Shown piece after piece: positions 14,207 through 25,559 of a stretch of 64,000 nt of DNA; the first letter of the stretch is position 1, and every line of letters starts with the position of its first letter. Source of the stretch: Channallabes apus (Eukaryota > Chordata > Actinopteri > Siluriformes > Clariidae); NCBI GenBank assembly GCA_030522415.1, contig JAMASW010000052.1:1-64000 (forward strand), given 5' to 3'. The notes below the pieces were generated by a model, which was not told the DNA's origin, did no database searches, and saw nothing but the letters and a program-made list of their open reading frames with translations. The translations under genes were made by a program, and so were the position numbers.

Positions 14207-16270
14207 TCACACAACTAATGCATAGTTATGTAAAACAAACAAAATGAGTTTGTATTCATTTTTCTGGAACAAAATGAGAAAAAGAATAACAAAAAAGTTG
14301 TTTTTCAACATGTATTCAAAGAATGCATTAATGTATTGAAAATGATCATCTCTTCCACTTTCATGCACAAGACGGTGAGATAAAGCGTTTGCTGCGTTCT
14401 TAGCTCTGTACGAGCTCAGGAAAGCGGTTTTCTCACACAACTAACGTATAGTTATGTAAAACAAACAAAATCAGTTTGTATTCATTTTTCTGGAACAAAA
14501 TGAGAAACAGAATAACAAAAAAGTTGTTTGTCAACATGTATACAAAGAATGCATTAATGTATTGAAAATGATCATCTCTTCCACTTTCATGCACAACACG
14601 GTGAGATAAAGCGTTTGCTGCGTTCTTAGCTCTGTACGACCTCAGGAAAGCGGTTTTCTCACACAACTAATGTATAGTTATGTAAAACAAACAAAATGAG
14701 TTTGTATTCATTTTTCTGGAACAAAATGCGAAAAAGAATAACAAAAAAGTTGTTTTTCAACATGTATTCAAAGAATGCATTAATGTATTGAAAATGATCA
14801 TCTCTTCCACTTTCATGCACAAGACGGTGAGATAAAGCGTTTGCTGCGTTCTTAGCTCTGTACGAGCTCAGGAAAGCGGTTTTCTCACACAACTAATGCA
14901 TAGTTATGTAAAACAAACAAAATGAGTTTGTATTCATTTTTCTGGAACAAAATGAGAAACAGAATAACAAAAAAGTTGTTTGTCAACATGTATACAAAGA
15001 ATGCATTAATGTATTGAAAATGATCATCTCTTCCACTTTCATGCACAACACGGTGAGATAAAGCGTTTGCTGCGTTCTTAGCTCTGTACGACCTCAGGAA
15101 AGCGGTTTTCTCACACAACTAATGCATAGTTATGTAAAACAAACAAAATGAGTTTGTATTCATTTTTCTGGAACAAAATGAGAAAAAGAATAACAAAAAA
15201 GTTGTTTTTCAACATGTATTCAAAGAATGCATTAATGTATTGAAAATGATCATCTCTTCCACTTTCATGCACAACACGGTGAGATAAAGCGTTAGCTGCG
15301 TTCTTAGCTCTGTACGAGCTCAGGAAAGCGGTTTTCTCACACAACTAACGTATAGTTATGTAAAACAAACAAAATCAGTTTGTATTCATTTTTCTGGAAC
15401 AAAATGAGAAACAGAATAACAAAAAAGTTGTTTGTCAACATGTATACAAAGAATGCATTAATGTATTGAAAATGATCATCTCTTCCACTTTCATGCACAA
15501 CACGGTGAGATAAAGCGTTTGCTGCGTTCTTAGCTCTGTACGACCTCAGGAAAGCGGTTTTCTCACACAACTAATGTATAGTTATGTAAAACAAACAAAA
15601 TGAGTTTGTATTCATTTTTCTGGAACAAAATGAGAAAAAGAATAACAAAAAAGTTGTTTTTCAACATGTATTCAAAGAATGCATTAATGTATTGAAAATG
15701 ATCATCTCTTCCACTTTCATGCACAAGACGGTGAGATAAAGCGTTTGCTGCGTTCTTAGCTCTGTACGAGCTCAGGAAAGCGGTTTTCTCACACAACTAA
15801 TGTATAGTTATGTAAAACAAACAAAATCAGTTTGTATTCATTTTTCTGGAACAAAATGAGAAAAAGAACAACAAAAAAGTTGTTTTTCAACATGTATACA
15901 AAGAATGCATTAATGTATTGAAAATGATCATCTCTTCCACTTTCATGCACAAGACGTTGAGATAAAGCGTTTGCTGCGTTCTTAGCTCTGTACGAGCTCA
16001 GGAAAGCGGTTTTCTCACACAACTAATGCATAGTTATATAAAACAAACAAAATCAGTTTGTATTCATTTTTCTGGAACAAAATGAGAAAAAGAATAACAA
16101 AAAAGTTGTTTTTCAACATGTATACAAAGAATGCATTAATGTATTGAAAATGATCATCTCTTCCACTTTCATGCACAACACGGTCGGTTGTGGAACGCAA
16201 ATAGGGTAAAAAATCTCATATACGCAACGCCACTAAGGTAAAAATTGGAAGTTTTAAAGTTTAAAATATC

Positions 16271-16632
16271 TAATAAACATCTCTAAATTAATATTTAGGC
16301 CACAGTTGCAGTCCAAATATTTTTTTTTTAAGGATGGATCACAGTTGCAATCACCCTCATTAAACTATTCAGCGATCTTTGACCTATTTTGTAATAAATT
16401 CAGACTTTGTAATTATTTTAGACCAAAGTCTGATAAACTACGACGCATTATATATAAAAAATAGATTTTTTTATCGCTTCTAATGTAAGAATTTCCTATT
16501 TTAAATGAAATTATCTAGTAAACGTCTCTAAATTAATGTTTAGGCCACAGTTGCAGTCCAAATATTTTTTTATAAGGGTGGATCACAGTTGCAATCTCCC
16601 TCATGTCCTAGTGAGCGATGTTTAACCTATTT
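16271..16632. repeat. Direct duplication of a roughly 120-bp AT-rich block
   Basis: The block containing TAGGCCACAGTTGCAGTCC, a T-run and GGATCACAGTTGCAAT occurs at about 16271-16390 and again at about 16513-16632 in the same orientation, 242 bp apart, with scattered differences. It lies in the non-coding stretch 16185-17016 that follows the satellite. I see no other recognisable element there; 16640-17016 is unique-looking sequence without a convincing reading frame. Confidence 0.8.
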
Positions 16633-17016
16633 AGTGAATAAATTAAATCAAATGTTGTAATGGTTTTTAGGCCTAAGAACCTATAATTCTTGCTTGAGCT
16701 GTAACGCTTTGAAAGAGGCAAGATTGGACCAGCAGACACCTATTTTAGGGCATCGTGAGGCAGACAGCGATCAACAGAAGGTTGCTCGAGGACAGCATAA
16801 GCCAGAGTCAGGACACGCAGTCTGAGCCTAAGCTAAAGAGCGCCCTCCGACTCGGGGTGGCCCAAACCTCCGAGGGTGGCATGAAATCCTGGGTCGTTTT
16901 AGGCCTCAGCCCTCTTTATGGTCCTTGAGGGTGCCTTGACCCCTAATTTAGACACTGGCAGATCCCAGATCGTGCTCTAGACGCATGCCCAACGACCCCT
17001 TGTGTGGCAATGCACT

Positions 17017-19567
17017 TACGCCTCCGACAGCTTCCCCCCATATCTCTTATCGTGCCGCCGCCTACGAGCACAATATAATTTTCAGCAGTCCTAAGCAACG
17101 GAAATCCCGTGCCTTTCAGTCCAAACATAACAGCACATGCTCAGTAATGAGCCTCGATACTGCCGCCCCTAATTACTAGGGTGCCTGAGTGGGTATCTAC
17201 AGTAAGTTACATTTAAATTGATAGCTTATTTAGACAGTTAATGTTATTTTATACATGTGGTTTATAAAAGGAGGTTAACAGTAAGGCTTTTTTAACCTCT
17301 GCCCACCAGGTTAAGATCAACCGTGGAGGTGGCCGGAGACAAGGTGACCGAGGGCGGCACTGGCCGGTTAGGTTAGGGTAAAAAGACGTAGCCCTGGGAT
17401 AAACCCAGAACCCATGTGGTGCACGGGCCTGCAACTCAGGCCTCATCTCCAGTACTCTCCATACGAACGATCGACAGATATGGCGCCTGATAGATTATGC
17501 AAGGCTAACGATCGTGTTTTGGGCTAGGCTGGGGTAAAATTTATCCACAAACACTCCTACTCCAGATAGGGTAGAATTAGTATTAAGTGACCATGCCTGT
17601 GGAAAGGTTAAAGGTCAGATACACCTAGGGTTACAGGAAAATATGGTTATGCTGACCTAGGGTTCTAGAGCTTACATTTTAAACTGACGGTTATGTTTAG
17701 GTTTAAGAAATTGGGTTTAGAGTTCAAAACTAACGATTATGTTTTGAGTTCAGGGATAGGAGACGCATTAATCCTATTTAAGGTTAAAGGTGTGAGCTAA
17801 GATTAAAATTCCCTTTAACCCAACGATATCCTAAATTGTGAGACACGTCATCAGTAGTAAACCATAGAATCATAGGGTGTTTCGGCCTTCAATTACTAGA
17901 CACCCTCCTCCATGGCGGCCCGCCGTAGGTGGATCAGTCCACGGCTCGTGCCTCATCGCCAATCGAATAAGTAATTTATGTTTAATTGTTTACTAGTTTA
18001 AAATATTGATTCAAATAAATGACCCTTTTAAAGTCCTAGTTATAATAGTGGTTGTAATTAAAGCCTATGGAGCTAAGTTTTAAATTTATTGAAATTATCC
18101 TAGTATAATCTAAACTGTCATACAAAACAGTCTAAAATATTATTTATTTATTGGTTTAAGATATTAATTTAAATAAATGAACCTTTTTAAAGTCCTATTT
18201 ATAAAAGACTATAGAGCTAAGGTTTTAAAATTAACTGAAATTGAACTAATACAGCCTGAACCATAATACAATAAACATCTTGACTATATTAAACACAGTG
18301 AAGACTGGTAGATAACCAAGACTCACCTCTCTGCCAATGGCCCTTTTGTTAACACCGCTAGGTTTCCGGTAAAGTCTATGAGTGGTTAATTGACCCCTCA
18401 AAAAACAATGAATAACTGAATAATACAAAAAAATTAAAAATCTACCCTCAGTGTGAAACATATGCCGATTAAGGACCTGGGTTGGCCTCCCACTACAGTT
18501 TAACTTGGCTGGGGATTTTACTGTCATCTTGGCAGAATGTTCTCCATGAGATCTACCCAGTAGAAGCTTGTTGATCCGATTTGGGGTCATCCGCTGGGAT
18601 CAGATGGTCTCCACACACTTCCCGGAGCAGCATCTGTCCAAATGGTTCCGGAAATAATACGGCTCTACGGCAGGCCGCCATGGAGGAGGGTGTCTAGTAA
18701 TTGAAGGCCAAAACACCCTGTGATTCTATGGTTTACTACTGATGACGTGTCTCACAATTTAGGATATCGTTGGGTTAAAGGGAATCTTAATCTTAGCTCA
18801 CACTTTTAACCTTAAATAGGATTAATGCGTCTCCTATCCCTGAACTCAAAAGATAACCTTTAGTTTTGAACTCTAAACCCAATTTCTTAAACCTAAACAT
18901 TACCGTCAGTTTAAAATGTAAGCTCTAGAACCCTAGATCAGCATAACCATATTTTCCTGTAACCCTAGGTGTATCTGACCTTTAACCTTTCCACAGGCAT
19001 GGTCACTTAATACTAATTCTACCCTATCTGGAGTAGGAGTGTTTGTGGATAAATTTTACCCCAGCCTAGCCCAAAACACGATCGTTAGCCTTGCATAATC
19101 TATCAGGCGCCATATCTGTCGATCGTTCGTATGGAGAGTGCTGGAGATGAGGCCTGAGTTGCAGGCCCGTGCACCACGTGGGTTCTGGGTTTATCCCAGG
19201 GCTACGTCTTTTTACCCTAACCTAACCGGCCAGTGCCGGCCTCGGTCACCTTGTCTCCGGTCACCTCCACGGTTGATCTTAACCTGGTGGGCAGAGGTTA
19301 AAAAAGCCTTACTGTTAACCTACTTTTATAAACCACATGTATAAAATAACATTAACTTTCTAAATAAGCTATCAATTTAAATGTAACTTAGACACCCACT
19401 CAGGCACCCTAGTAATTAGGGGCGGCAGTATCGAGGCTCATTACTGAGCATGTGCTGTTATGTTTGGACTGAAGAGCACGGGATTTACGTTGCTTAGGAC
19501 TGCTGAAAATGTATGCTCGTAGGCGGCGGCACGATAAGAGATATGGGGGTAAGCTGTCGGAGGCGTA
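17017..19567. mobile_element. Foldback-like element with about 0.9-kb inverted arms
   Basis: Bases 17017-17928 and 18665-19567 are inverted copies of each other. Both begin at the outer side with ACGCCTCCGACAGCTT and end at the inner side with CATGGCGGCC(C/T)GCCGTAG. Differences are few, so the duplication is young or homogenised. The spacer (17929-18664) holds a diverged direct repeat (about 17985-18110 and 18140-18260, sharing AAATAAATGA and TAAAGTCCTA) and a 114-codon minus-strand open frame (18246-18590) with no family I recognise. No convincing target-site duplication is visible. It could be a foldback DNA transposon or an inverted duplication of a dispersed repeat. Confidence 0.75.
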
Positions 19568-19702
19568 CAGTACTACTGTGGCCTGGCAAAGGCTGAGCCT
19601 TTTGGGGGAAGTAGGGGAACTGATAAAAAAATAAAACATTTTAAGAAATATAAACGAAATTACGAAAAAATAATAATAATAATTTAAATACATATATATA
19701 TA

Positions 19703-19845
19703 TATTGCCCTGCGATGGATTGGCACCCTGTCCAGGGTGTACCCCGCCTAGTGCCCGAAGTCTCCTGGGATAGGCTCCAGGTCCCCCGCGACCCTGAACA
19801 CAGGATTAAGCGGTATAGAAGATGAATGAATGAATGAATGAATAT
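19703..19845 (+). mobile_element. SINE/LINE-tail type dispersed repeat
   Basis: The sequence GGATTGGCACCCTGTCCAGG, then GGATAGGCTCCAGGTCCCC, GCGGTATAGAAGATGAATGA and a short TGAA-rich tail is a common teleost retroposon 3' end. Three related copies occur in this window: 41059-41211 and 43141-43210 on the minus strand, and the 3' part of the SINE at 61237. No tRNA-like head is present here, so it is 5'-truncated. A (TA)n and CA-rich low-complexity stretch follows to about 19950. Confidence 0.8.
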
Positions 19846-19959
19846 ATATATATACACACACAAATACATAGGCACACATGCACATATATATATACACACA
19901 TATGTACAAGCATATGCATATACATACGTACACACACATATAGACATGTGAAGAGTGGA

Positions 19960-20855
19960 AGCAGCAATAAATAAGAGCAGCTGGTCTAAATAACAGCTAC
20001 AGACGTCTTTGAAGCGGGCTGAAATCCGTGAATGAAAAACAGACTTAGGAATAAGATTGTCCAGTTTTAACGTTTTTTGCAGATCATTCCAATCTCTAGC
20101 AGCAGCGATCTGAAAAGACGACAGGCCGAATGCAGAAGAAGCCTTAGGAACTGTCAGCTGAATCAGGTTAGCAGAACGGGTGTTATACCTAGAAGAAAAG
20201 GAGTGTAACAGTTCTTGTAGGTAAGGAGGGTACAAACCGAGGAGAGAATTGTAAATGACCATATACCAATGGATCTTACGACGGGTATACAATGAAGACC
20301 AGTTGAGAGAAGAATATAGGGTACAGTGATGTGTTTTGAAAGGAGCATTCGATATAAACCGGATGGCAGAGTGGTAGAGAACATCAAGTTTTTGAAACAG
20401 GCCTTTGGATGCTGATCTATAAATAACGTCCCCATAATCAAACATGGGGAGAATGGTCATTTGCACCAGAGTTTTCCTAGCAGATAATGTAAATGCAGAA
20501 CGCATTCTATAAAGGAACCCAAGTTTTGATTTGATCTTGGTCTTCAAATTATCAATGTGCTTTGAAAAAGACAGGGTGTTATCTAGCCAAATACCCAGAT
20601 ATTTGTATTCAGTAGTCTGTTCCAATGGTGTCCCATCAAGGGAGCAGATACTGTACTTGGAAAGCTAGATGAAATGTGACCTTTTTTTCCAAACCACATG
20701 ACTTTAGTTTTGGAAGTATTTAGCTGAAGATGCAAATTGGAAAAGGTCTTTTGCAATCTATTAAAATTGAGTTGAAGTTGCTGCAAAATTGGAGTAGAGT
20801 TTACCTGTAGAGTAAAGAATTGTATGCCGATGATAAAGATAGCCACAGAAAGTAG
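19960..20855 (-). pseudogene. 5'-truncated LINE reverse-transcriptase C-terminal fragment
   Basis: Reading from about 20850 to 19960 on the minus strand gives a typical post-catalytic region of a non-LTR retrotransposon reverse transcriptase. It has a thumb segment with NTSKTKVMWF, then YKYLGIWLDNTLSFSKHI, then FDYGDVIY, then a C-terminal stretch ending near the CSCYL residues. The upstream palm domain with the YADD box is missing, as is the endonuclease, as expected for a 5'-truncated insertion. A frame change around 20640-20660 and in-frame stops show it is dead. The terminal segment resembles I/Nimb- or L2-like elements of fish, but the clade is not certain. Confidence 0.8.
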
Positions 20856-21073
20856 CCACAGAAGACCAACAATTGTCCACCTACAGACCTAATACGTGAT
20901 CTTTATGGGATCTGTTGTAAGGAATCACACGACTACAAGCTGTTCATTCTTTGCTATGTTGTACCAAGATGCTCGATGTAGCCCCATTTACACTGCAGAT
21001 CTCGATGCCTAATTCTGATTTGTTGCCTATATCAGATTTTTTTTGACCGTCTGTTTACACGTTCTTTCAACTA

Positions 21074-22664
21074 CAAACGGGATTCCAAAAAAGTTGGGAC
21101 ACTAAACAAATTGTGAATAAAAACTGAATGCAATGATGTGGAGATGGCAAATGTCAATATTTCATTCAGAATAGAACATAAATCACGGAACAAAAGTTTA
21201 AACTGAGAAAATGTATCATTTTAAGGGAAAAATATGGTGAATCAAAATGTCATGGTGTCAACAAATCCCAAAAAAGTTGGGACAAGGCCATTTTCACCAC
21301 TGTGTGGCATCTCCCCTTCTTCTTACAACACTCAACAGACGTCTGGGGACCGAGGAGACCAGTTTCTCAAGTTTAAAAATAGGAATGCTCTCACATTCTT
21401 GTCTAATACAGGCCTCTAACTGTTCAATCGTCTTGGGCCTTCTTTGTCGCACCTTCCTCTTTATGATGCGCCAAATGTTCTCTATAGGGGAAAGATCTGG
21501 ACTGCAGACTGGCCATTTCAGTACCCGGATCCTTCTCCTACGCAGCCATGATGTTGTGATTGATGCAGAATGTGGTCTGGCATTATCTTGTTGAAAAATG
21601 CAGGGTCTTCCCTGAAAGAGATGACGTCTGGATGGGAGCATATGTTCTAGAAGCTGAATATATTTTTCTGCATTGATGGTGCCTTTCCAGACATGCAAGC
21701 TGCCCATGCCACACGCACTCATGCAACCCTATACCATCAGAGATGCAGGCTTCTGAACTGAGCATTGATAACAACTCGGGTTGTCCTTGTCCTCTTTGGT
21801 CCGGATGACATGGCGTCCCACATTTCCAACAAGAACTTCGAATCGTGACTCATCTGACCACAGAACAGTCTTCCATTTTGCCACACTCCATTTTAAATGA
21901 TCCCTGGCCCAATGAAAACGCCTGTGCTTGTGGATCTTGCTTAGAAATGGCTTCTTCTTTGCACTGTAGAGTTTCAGCTGGCAACGGCGAATGGCACGGT
22001 GGATTGTGTTCACTGATAATGGTTTCTGGAAGAATTCCTGAGCCCATTCTGTGATTTCCTTTACAGTAGCATTCCTGTTTGTGGTGCAGTGTCGTTTAAG
22101 GGCCCGGAGATCACGGGCATCCAGTATGGTTTTACGCCCTTGACCCTTGCGCACAGAGATTGTTCCAGATTCTCTGAATCTTCGGATGATATTATGCACA
22201 GTTGATGATGATAACTGCAAAGTCTTTGCAATTTTTCGCTGGGTAACACCTTTCTGATATTGCTCCACTATCTTTCTGCGCAACATTGTGGGAATTGGTG
22301 ATCCTCTACCCATCTTGGCTTCTGAGAGACACTGCCACTCTGAGAAGCTCTTTTTATACCCAATCATGTTGCCAATTAACCTAATTACTGTTAATTGGTC
22401 TTCCAGCTCTTCGTTATGCTCAAATTTACTTTTTCCAGCCTCGTATTGCTACTTGTCCCAACTTTTTTGGGATTTGTTGACACCATGAAATTTGGAATCA
22501 ACATATTTTTCCTTTAAAATTATACATTTTCTCGAATTAAACTTTTGATCTGTCATCTATGTTCTATTCTGAGTAAAATATTGACATTTGCCAGCTCCAC
22601 ATCATTGCATTCAGTTTTTATTCACAATTTGCTTAGTGTCCCAACTTTTTTGGAATCCCGTTTG
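21074..22664 (-). mobile_element. Tc1/mariner transposon, family A, with IR/DR ends
   Basis: The element is 1591 bp and is bounded by the TA target duplication (21072-21073 and 22665-22666). Its terminal inverted repeats are about 213 bp (21074-21286 and 22452-22664). Each contains an outer and an inner copy of a direct repeat with core AAAAAAGTTGGGACA, at the tip and about 190 bp inside, which is the IR/DR architecture of many fish Tc1 elements, where the repeats bind transposase. A single transposase gene fills the interior on the minus strand and is broken by one stop codon. Differences between the two ends are scattered, implying some age. Confidence 0.95.
21294..22313 (-). pseudogene. 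Tc1-A transposase, one nonsense codon
   Basis: The reading frame runs from ATG at 22313 (MGRGSPIPTML) to the stop near 21294, about 340 residues, the normal size for Tc1 transposases. The N-terminal half has paired helix-turn-helix DNA-binding regions (IVEQYQKGVTQRKIAKTLQL and a second around TVKEITEWAQEF) separated by a basic GQGRK stretch. The catalytic DDE triad is present: D in VLWSDESRFEV, D in FQQDNARPHSA and E in SPDLSPIENIW, spaced as DD34E. The frame is interrupted by TAG at 21729-21731, where relatives have tryptophan in the conserved LMVWG segment. Reading continues in the same frame on both sides, so this is a single substitution. The start at 22313 is preferred over the upstream in-frame ATG at 22367 because the MGRG start matches the family. 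Confidence 0.93.
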
Positions 22665-23656
22665 TATGATCCGTATCCGATTCAAGTGTTTACACTTGCC
22701 ATACCATCTGAAACATCGCGCATACTTAAAGGGAGGTTCTTGCGCTACACACTAGTGAAGATGGACAAAGAAACGAAATATGCTTGATGCTAGCTCTTTG
22801 TATCCAAAGTTCGTGAAAAGTCACCATGGTTTTGAATTGGAGGAGGAGAAAAAAATGCCATGACTGGCCTGTGCATATGCTTCATTCACCAAATACTGAT
22901 TTCTTAATGTTATTTAGCCTAAATAAGCATTAACACAAGGCAGTGGGCTTTTTCTCTTCAATGTCACCTGCGATGCTATCATTCCACACGCGCTTCCACC
23001 GGAGAGCAACATTACGTCATTAAACCGTGAAGAAGTCGCAGTTTAAATGTTGTACAGGACACAACGACTCAGGAAATCCGATCTGTCTGTTTACACGACA
23101 ATCACATCAGCACATATCTGATTTATATCTGATTTATTTCCACATACGAAGGAAACCGATCTCGAAATATCGGAGTGCATGCGTTCCTGTTTACACACAC
23201 ATGGAACATATCCGATGTGTCACATGTGAGCAAAAAATTTTAATTGGGTCACATTTAACTGACAGTGTAGTTCTCTCTTTTCATCCTTCACGTGTAAAAA
23301 AAATGACTGTCCTCATAGGCCAAAACTGTCCTTACATTTCATGTTAGATTCACGCCCATCCCCCAATACACATTTGTTGGTAGATGAGGTGTACACCTGA
23401 TATGTACACTTTTTAATATGAAATTTAATGCAACAATAACTGCAGTAATTTTCAGCCTGTCCAAGAATTTTTTTTTTTTCCTCAGCTAGATTTGAGGTGT
23501 TTGTGCTTGTTAAGAGTTACTTGTGGTAACTTTAAAGGGGGTTGGGGTAGCTTTAAAGAATAAACAAATGTATACATTTATTTTAATTTGTTATAGTCAG
23601 GTGATACAGTTAAATGCTTTTCCTGTTGTTTTTTATTTTATTTTTTATAACTGCAG

Positions 23657-23740
23657 ATCAACTATTTTCAGGCGCCATTTAAAGGCTATTCAAAGACAGT
23701 TGCCAGTAAAGGAGTTTCAGCTTTGTCTGGAAATGAAATG
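23657..23740 (+). other. Candidate exon (unrecognised gene)
   Basis: An 84-bp stretch lies between an acceptor-like AACTGCAG and a donor-like ATG|GTAAGT, and it is open in more than one frame. It is followed by a second acceptor/donor-bounded piece at 23899-23933 (TTTACAG ... CCAG|GTAGG). Their link to the larger exon at 24382 is suggested only by order and spacing. The frame cannot be fixed from sequence. Confidence 0.35.
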
Positions 23741-24326
23741 GTAAGTTGCATTTTATAATGTAACGGTCATGTGTGTTCCCCCCCCCCATTCATTCATTTC
23801 TGAGACTGTAAAAACATGCCACAAAATAGTTTTATGTACAAAATGTTAAGATTTAATAAAATAAATTTTAATAATAAAATTATTTTTGCCATTTACAGTG
23901 CCACCATGAAGTTCACAGTGCTGCTGTCTCCAGGTAGGATTCTTGTGAAGAGTGCACTGGACCTGTGTCAGGTCTAAAATGGCTTTGTTTAACTTGTAAA
24001 TGTATGTAAGTATCTATATACTGTACCTCAAATATATGGTTGAACATGTATTTATTTGTGTGTTCTTGACCCTTTCGAAAACCAAATGGATTTGTCGTAT
24101 TTCCTGCTTTCCTGTTGTTCTAAAAGAAATACATGGTAATTTTTTTTCAGTATGTTCAAGATCATGGCACAAAACTTGCTTCATGAAGATTAATAAAATG
24201 GTATAGTAATCAATTTTTTTTTCTCTTTTACCTGTAACCTATTAACATTTGAGAGGTAGATTAAAACCTGCTAGACTACAAGTACAATATTTCTAACACA
24301 GAATTTAATATAGTTATTGAATTATC

Positions 24327-24356
24327 ACCATTATTATTATTATTATTATTATTATT
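24327..24356. repeat. (ATT)n microsatellite
   Basis: About ten ATT repeats lie just upstream of the acceptor of the large exon at 24382. Confidence 0.95.
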
Positions 24357-24381
24357 ACTGATTTTGTATTGGTTTTTTTAG

Positions 24382-25010
24382 CCAGAGGTTGAATTTTCCA
24401 GTTTTGAAGAAACCAGCTCTGATGAACAGTATTCTCCATGCCCTGAATCTTTAAACAACGAATCCTCTGATGACTTCATTCCGGGCTCTCAACAAAACAG
24501 CGATAGTGATGACAGTCTGCCTGTCAAGACACAGAAACTACTATCTCACAAGAACACACCATCTGAGTCCAAGATGGCAAAGAGTGTTCCACAACTCACT
24601 CACTCTTCATCCACTGAGCAAGACATAGAGAGTGGTCAATCCAGCTCCACTCAAGAACTTTCTTGTTACCATGATCATACTACAAAAAAAGCTGAGATGC
24701 TTCAGAGTTTTAAGAAGACACCAGTAGAATCTTTTGATAAACAGTCAACAATTGACAATATGACAAGTCCCAAAGAATCGCCCCCAAAAAAATTTTCCAC
24801 TCAAAAAAATACTGTTATGTATGCAAAAAACCTCAGTCAAAAATCGCCCGTCACTTTAAAAAGCATCAAGACAGTGAAGCAGAAATTGCTGCTGCATTCT
24901 TGCTCCCTAAACACTCCCAGGACCGAAGAAAGTTACTTGAGAAGCTACGGAACAGAGGCAACTATGAACATAATCAAGAGGTTATGGAAAATAAATGTGC
25001 CTCAGATTAA
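24382..25010 (+). pseudogene. Ser/Asp-rich exon with zinc-finger-like C-terminus, frame broken once
   Basis: After an acceptor-like TTTTTTTAG, a reading frame starting PEVEFSSFEETSSDEQ is rich in Ser, Asp and Gln and looks disordered. It stays open past 25010 in that frame, but from about 24800 the convincing protein is in another frame. That frame reads YCYVCKKPQSKIARHF, then KKHQDSEAEIAAAF, then KLRNRGNYEHNQEV, and ends at TAA 25008-25010. The spacing C-x2-C ... H-x4-H fits a C2H2-type zinc finger. I recall this finger-plus-LRNRGN block from multi-copy, poorly characterised teleost proteins, some linked to DNA transposons, but the family is not certain. The frame change falls in the AAAAAAA run near 24785-24792, so it could be a true indel (pseudogene) or a sequence error. 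Confidence 0.6.
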
Positions 25011-25366
25011 TGATGCCACATGGCTGGTACAGATAAAATAAATTTTGCCACTTGCTTCGACATTAGTCATTTTTACAAATATTGAAGAGATGCCAAAAAT
25101 ACAGTATTAAAACGTTGTATTTAATTTTGCAAATATAATGTTTTCTTCAGTTATTTTTGTGCGCAAGTATGCCAGTTAAATTTAATTTGTACACGCTTCT
25201 ATGGTTTTCACTGTCCATTTTATTACTTTGTCATATTTTTATTTATAGCTATGGTAGGCATTTTTGTTTTACTGATTAAAAGTGGCAGGTTTTTGAAGAT
25301 CACTAACTAAGTGGTTGGGTCAATTTTAAGTATGCTGTTACATTTATATATATTTTTTTAATTCAG

Positions 25367-25417
25367 GAAACAAAAAAAGGATGGAGTTGACCCAGGATGA
25401 GGAAGAAAGTCCCAAAG
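25367..25417 (+). other. Candidate small exon (17 codons)
   Basis: It is bounded by ATTCAG and AAAG|GTAATT. It reads NKKRMELTQDEEESPK in phase 1, and joined to the next candidate exon the frame stays open across the junction (SPKG|KRKMAM). Lys/Arg clusters followed by acidic residues suggest a linker or nuclear-localisation region. The exon length is a multiple of three, so it could be skipped without a frame change. Confidence 0.5.
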
Positions 25418-25503
25418 GTAATTGTTGTACATTTATATATTTATGTAATAGTGATAATGCTGCTTTTTAGTACCTAGTAATAAAGTGCTATTTTTTTCAA
25501 TAG

Positions 25504-25545
25504 GTAAAAGAAAAATGGCCATGGAGGAGGCTGACAGCTCTACAG
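25504..25545 (+). other. Candidate small exon (14 codons)
   Basis: It is bounded by TTCAATAG and TACAG|GTAGAC. In the phase set by the previous exon it reads GKRKMAMEEADSST. Its length is again a multiple of three. The donor is immediately followed by a Tc1-related relic at 25560, so any downstream exon would lie beyond that insertion; none is recognised. Confidence 0.5.
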
Positions 25546-25559
25546 GTAGACAAATACAC

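Larger units (their letters stand above)
1..16184. repeat. 226-bp satellite tandem array (about 72 units)
   Basis: Near-identical units recur every 226 bp from base 1 (inside a unit) to about 16184, where the sequence leaves the repeat at GCACAACACGGT and becomes unrelated. One unit is shortened by 99 bp. The unit is AT-rich and holds a perfect 8-bp palindrome (ATGATCAT) and a near-palindrome ATGCATTAATGTAT. Units fall into a few variant classes, recognisable for example by GAGCTC versus GACCTC and by TGTTTTTCAAC versus TGTTTGTCAAC, and the classes recur in blocks. The first and last units are the most diverged, as expected when homogenisation is weaker at array edges. Each unit has a 77-codon minus-strand open frame, but it begins with TTG and overlaps its neighbour, so it is not called a gene. 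Pericentromeric or other heterochromatic location is an inference only. Confidence 0.97.
20975..23240. repeat. Older dispersed repeat split by the Tc1-A insertion
   Basis: Both flanks of the Tc1 element contain recurring TGTTTACAC motifs (21052, 22688, 23087, 23190) and nearby TCTGATTT/ATCAGATTT or CCGAT motifs, in 20975-21073 and 22667-23240. This pattern suggests the Tc1 landed in a pre-existing degenerate repeat. The family is not recognised and the outer limits are approximate. From 23241 to about 23650 I see only non-coding sequence. Confidence 0.35.

Noticed and set aside
1..16184. CRISPR-like array because of regular repeats
   Set aside because: There are no unique spacers: the whole 226-bp unit repeats, in a eukaryotic context.
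68..16200. About seventy 61-77-residue minus-strand open frames
   Set aside because: They are the satellite unit read repeatedly; they start with TTG, overlap each other and show no motif. They are not annotated as genes.
17370..17385. Telomere-like GGTTAGGGT motif
   Set aside because: It is a single short match within the foldback arm and not an array.
18246..18590. 114-residue frame inside the foldback spacer as a gene
   Set aside because: It resembles no family I recognise, has no supporting splice or start context, and lies inside repeat DNA.
19684..20625. One 313-residue gene
   Set aside because: Its C-terminal third reads through TA/CA microsatellite and SINE sequence; only the LINE-derived N-terminal part is meaningful.
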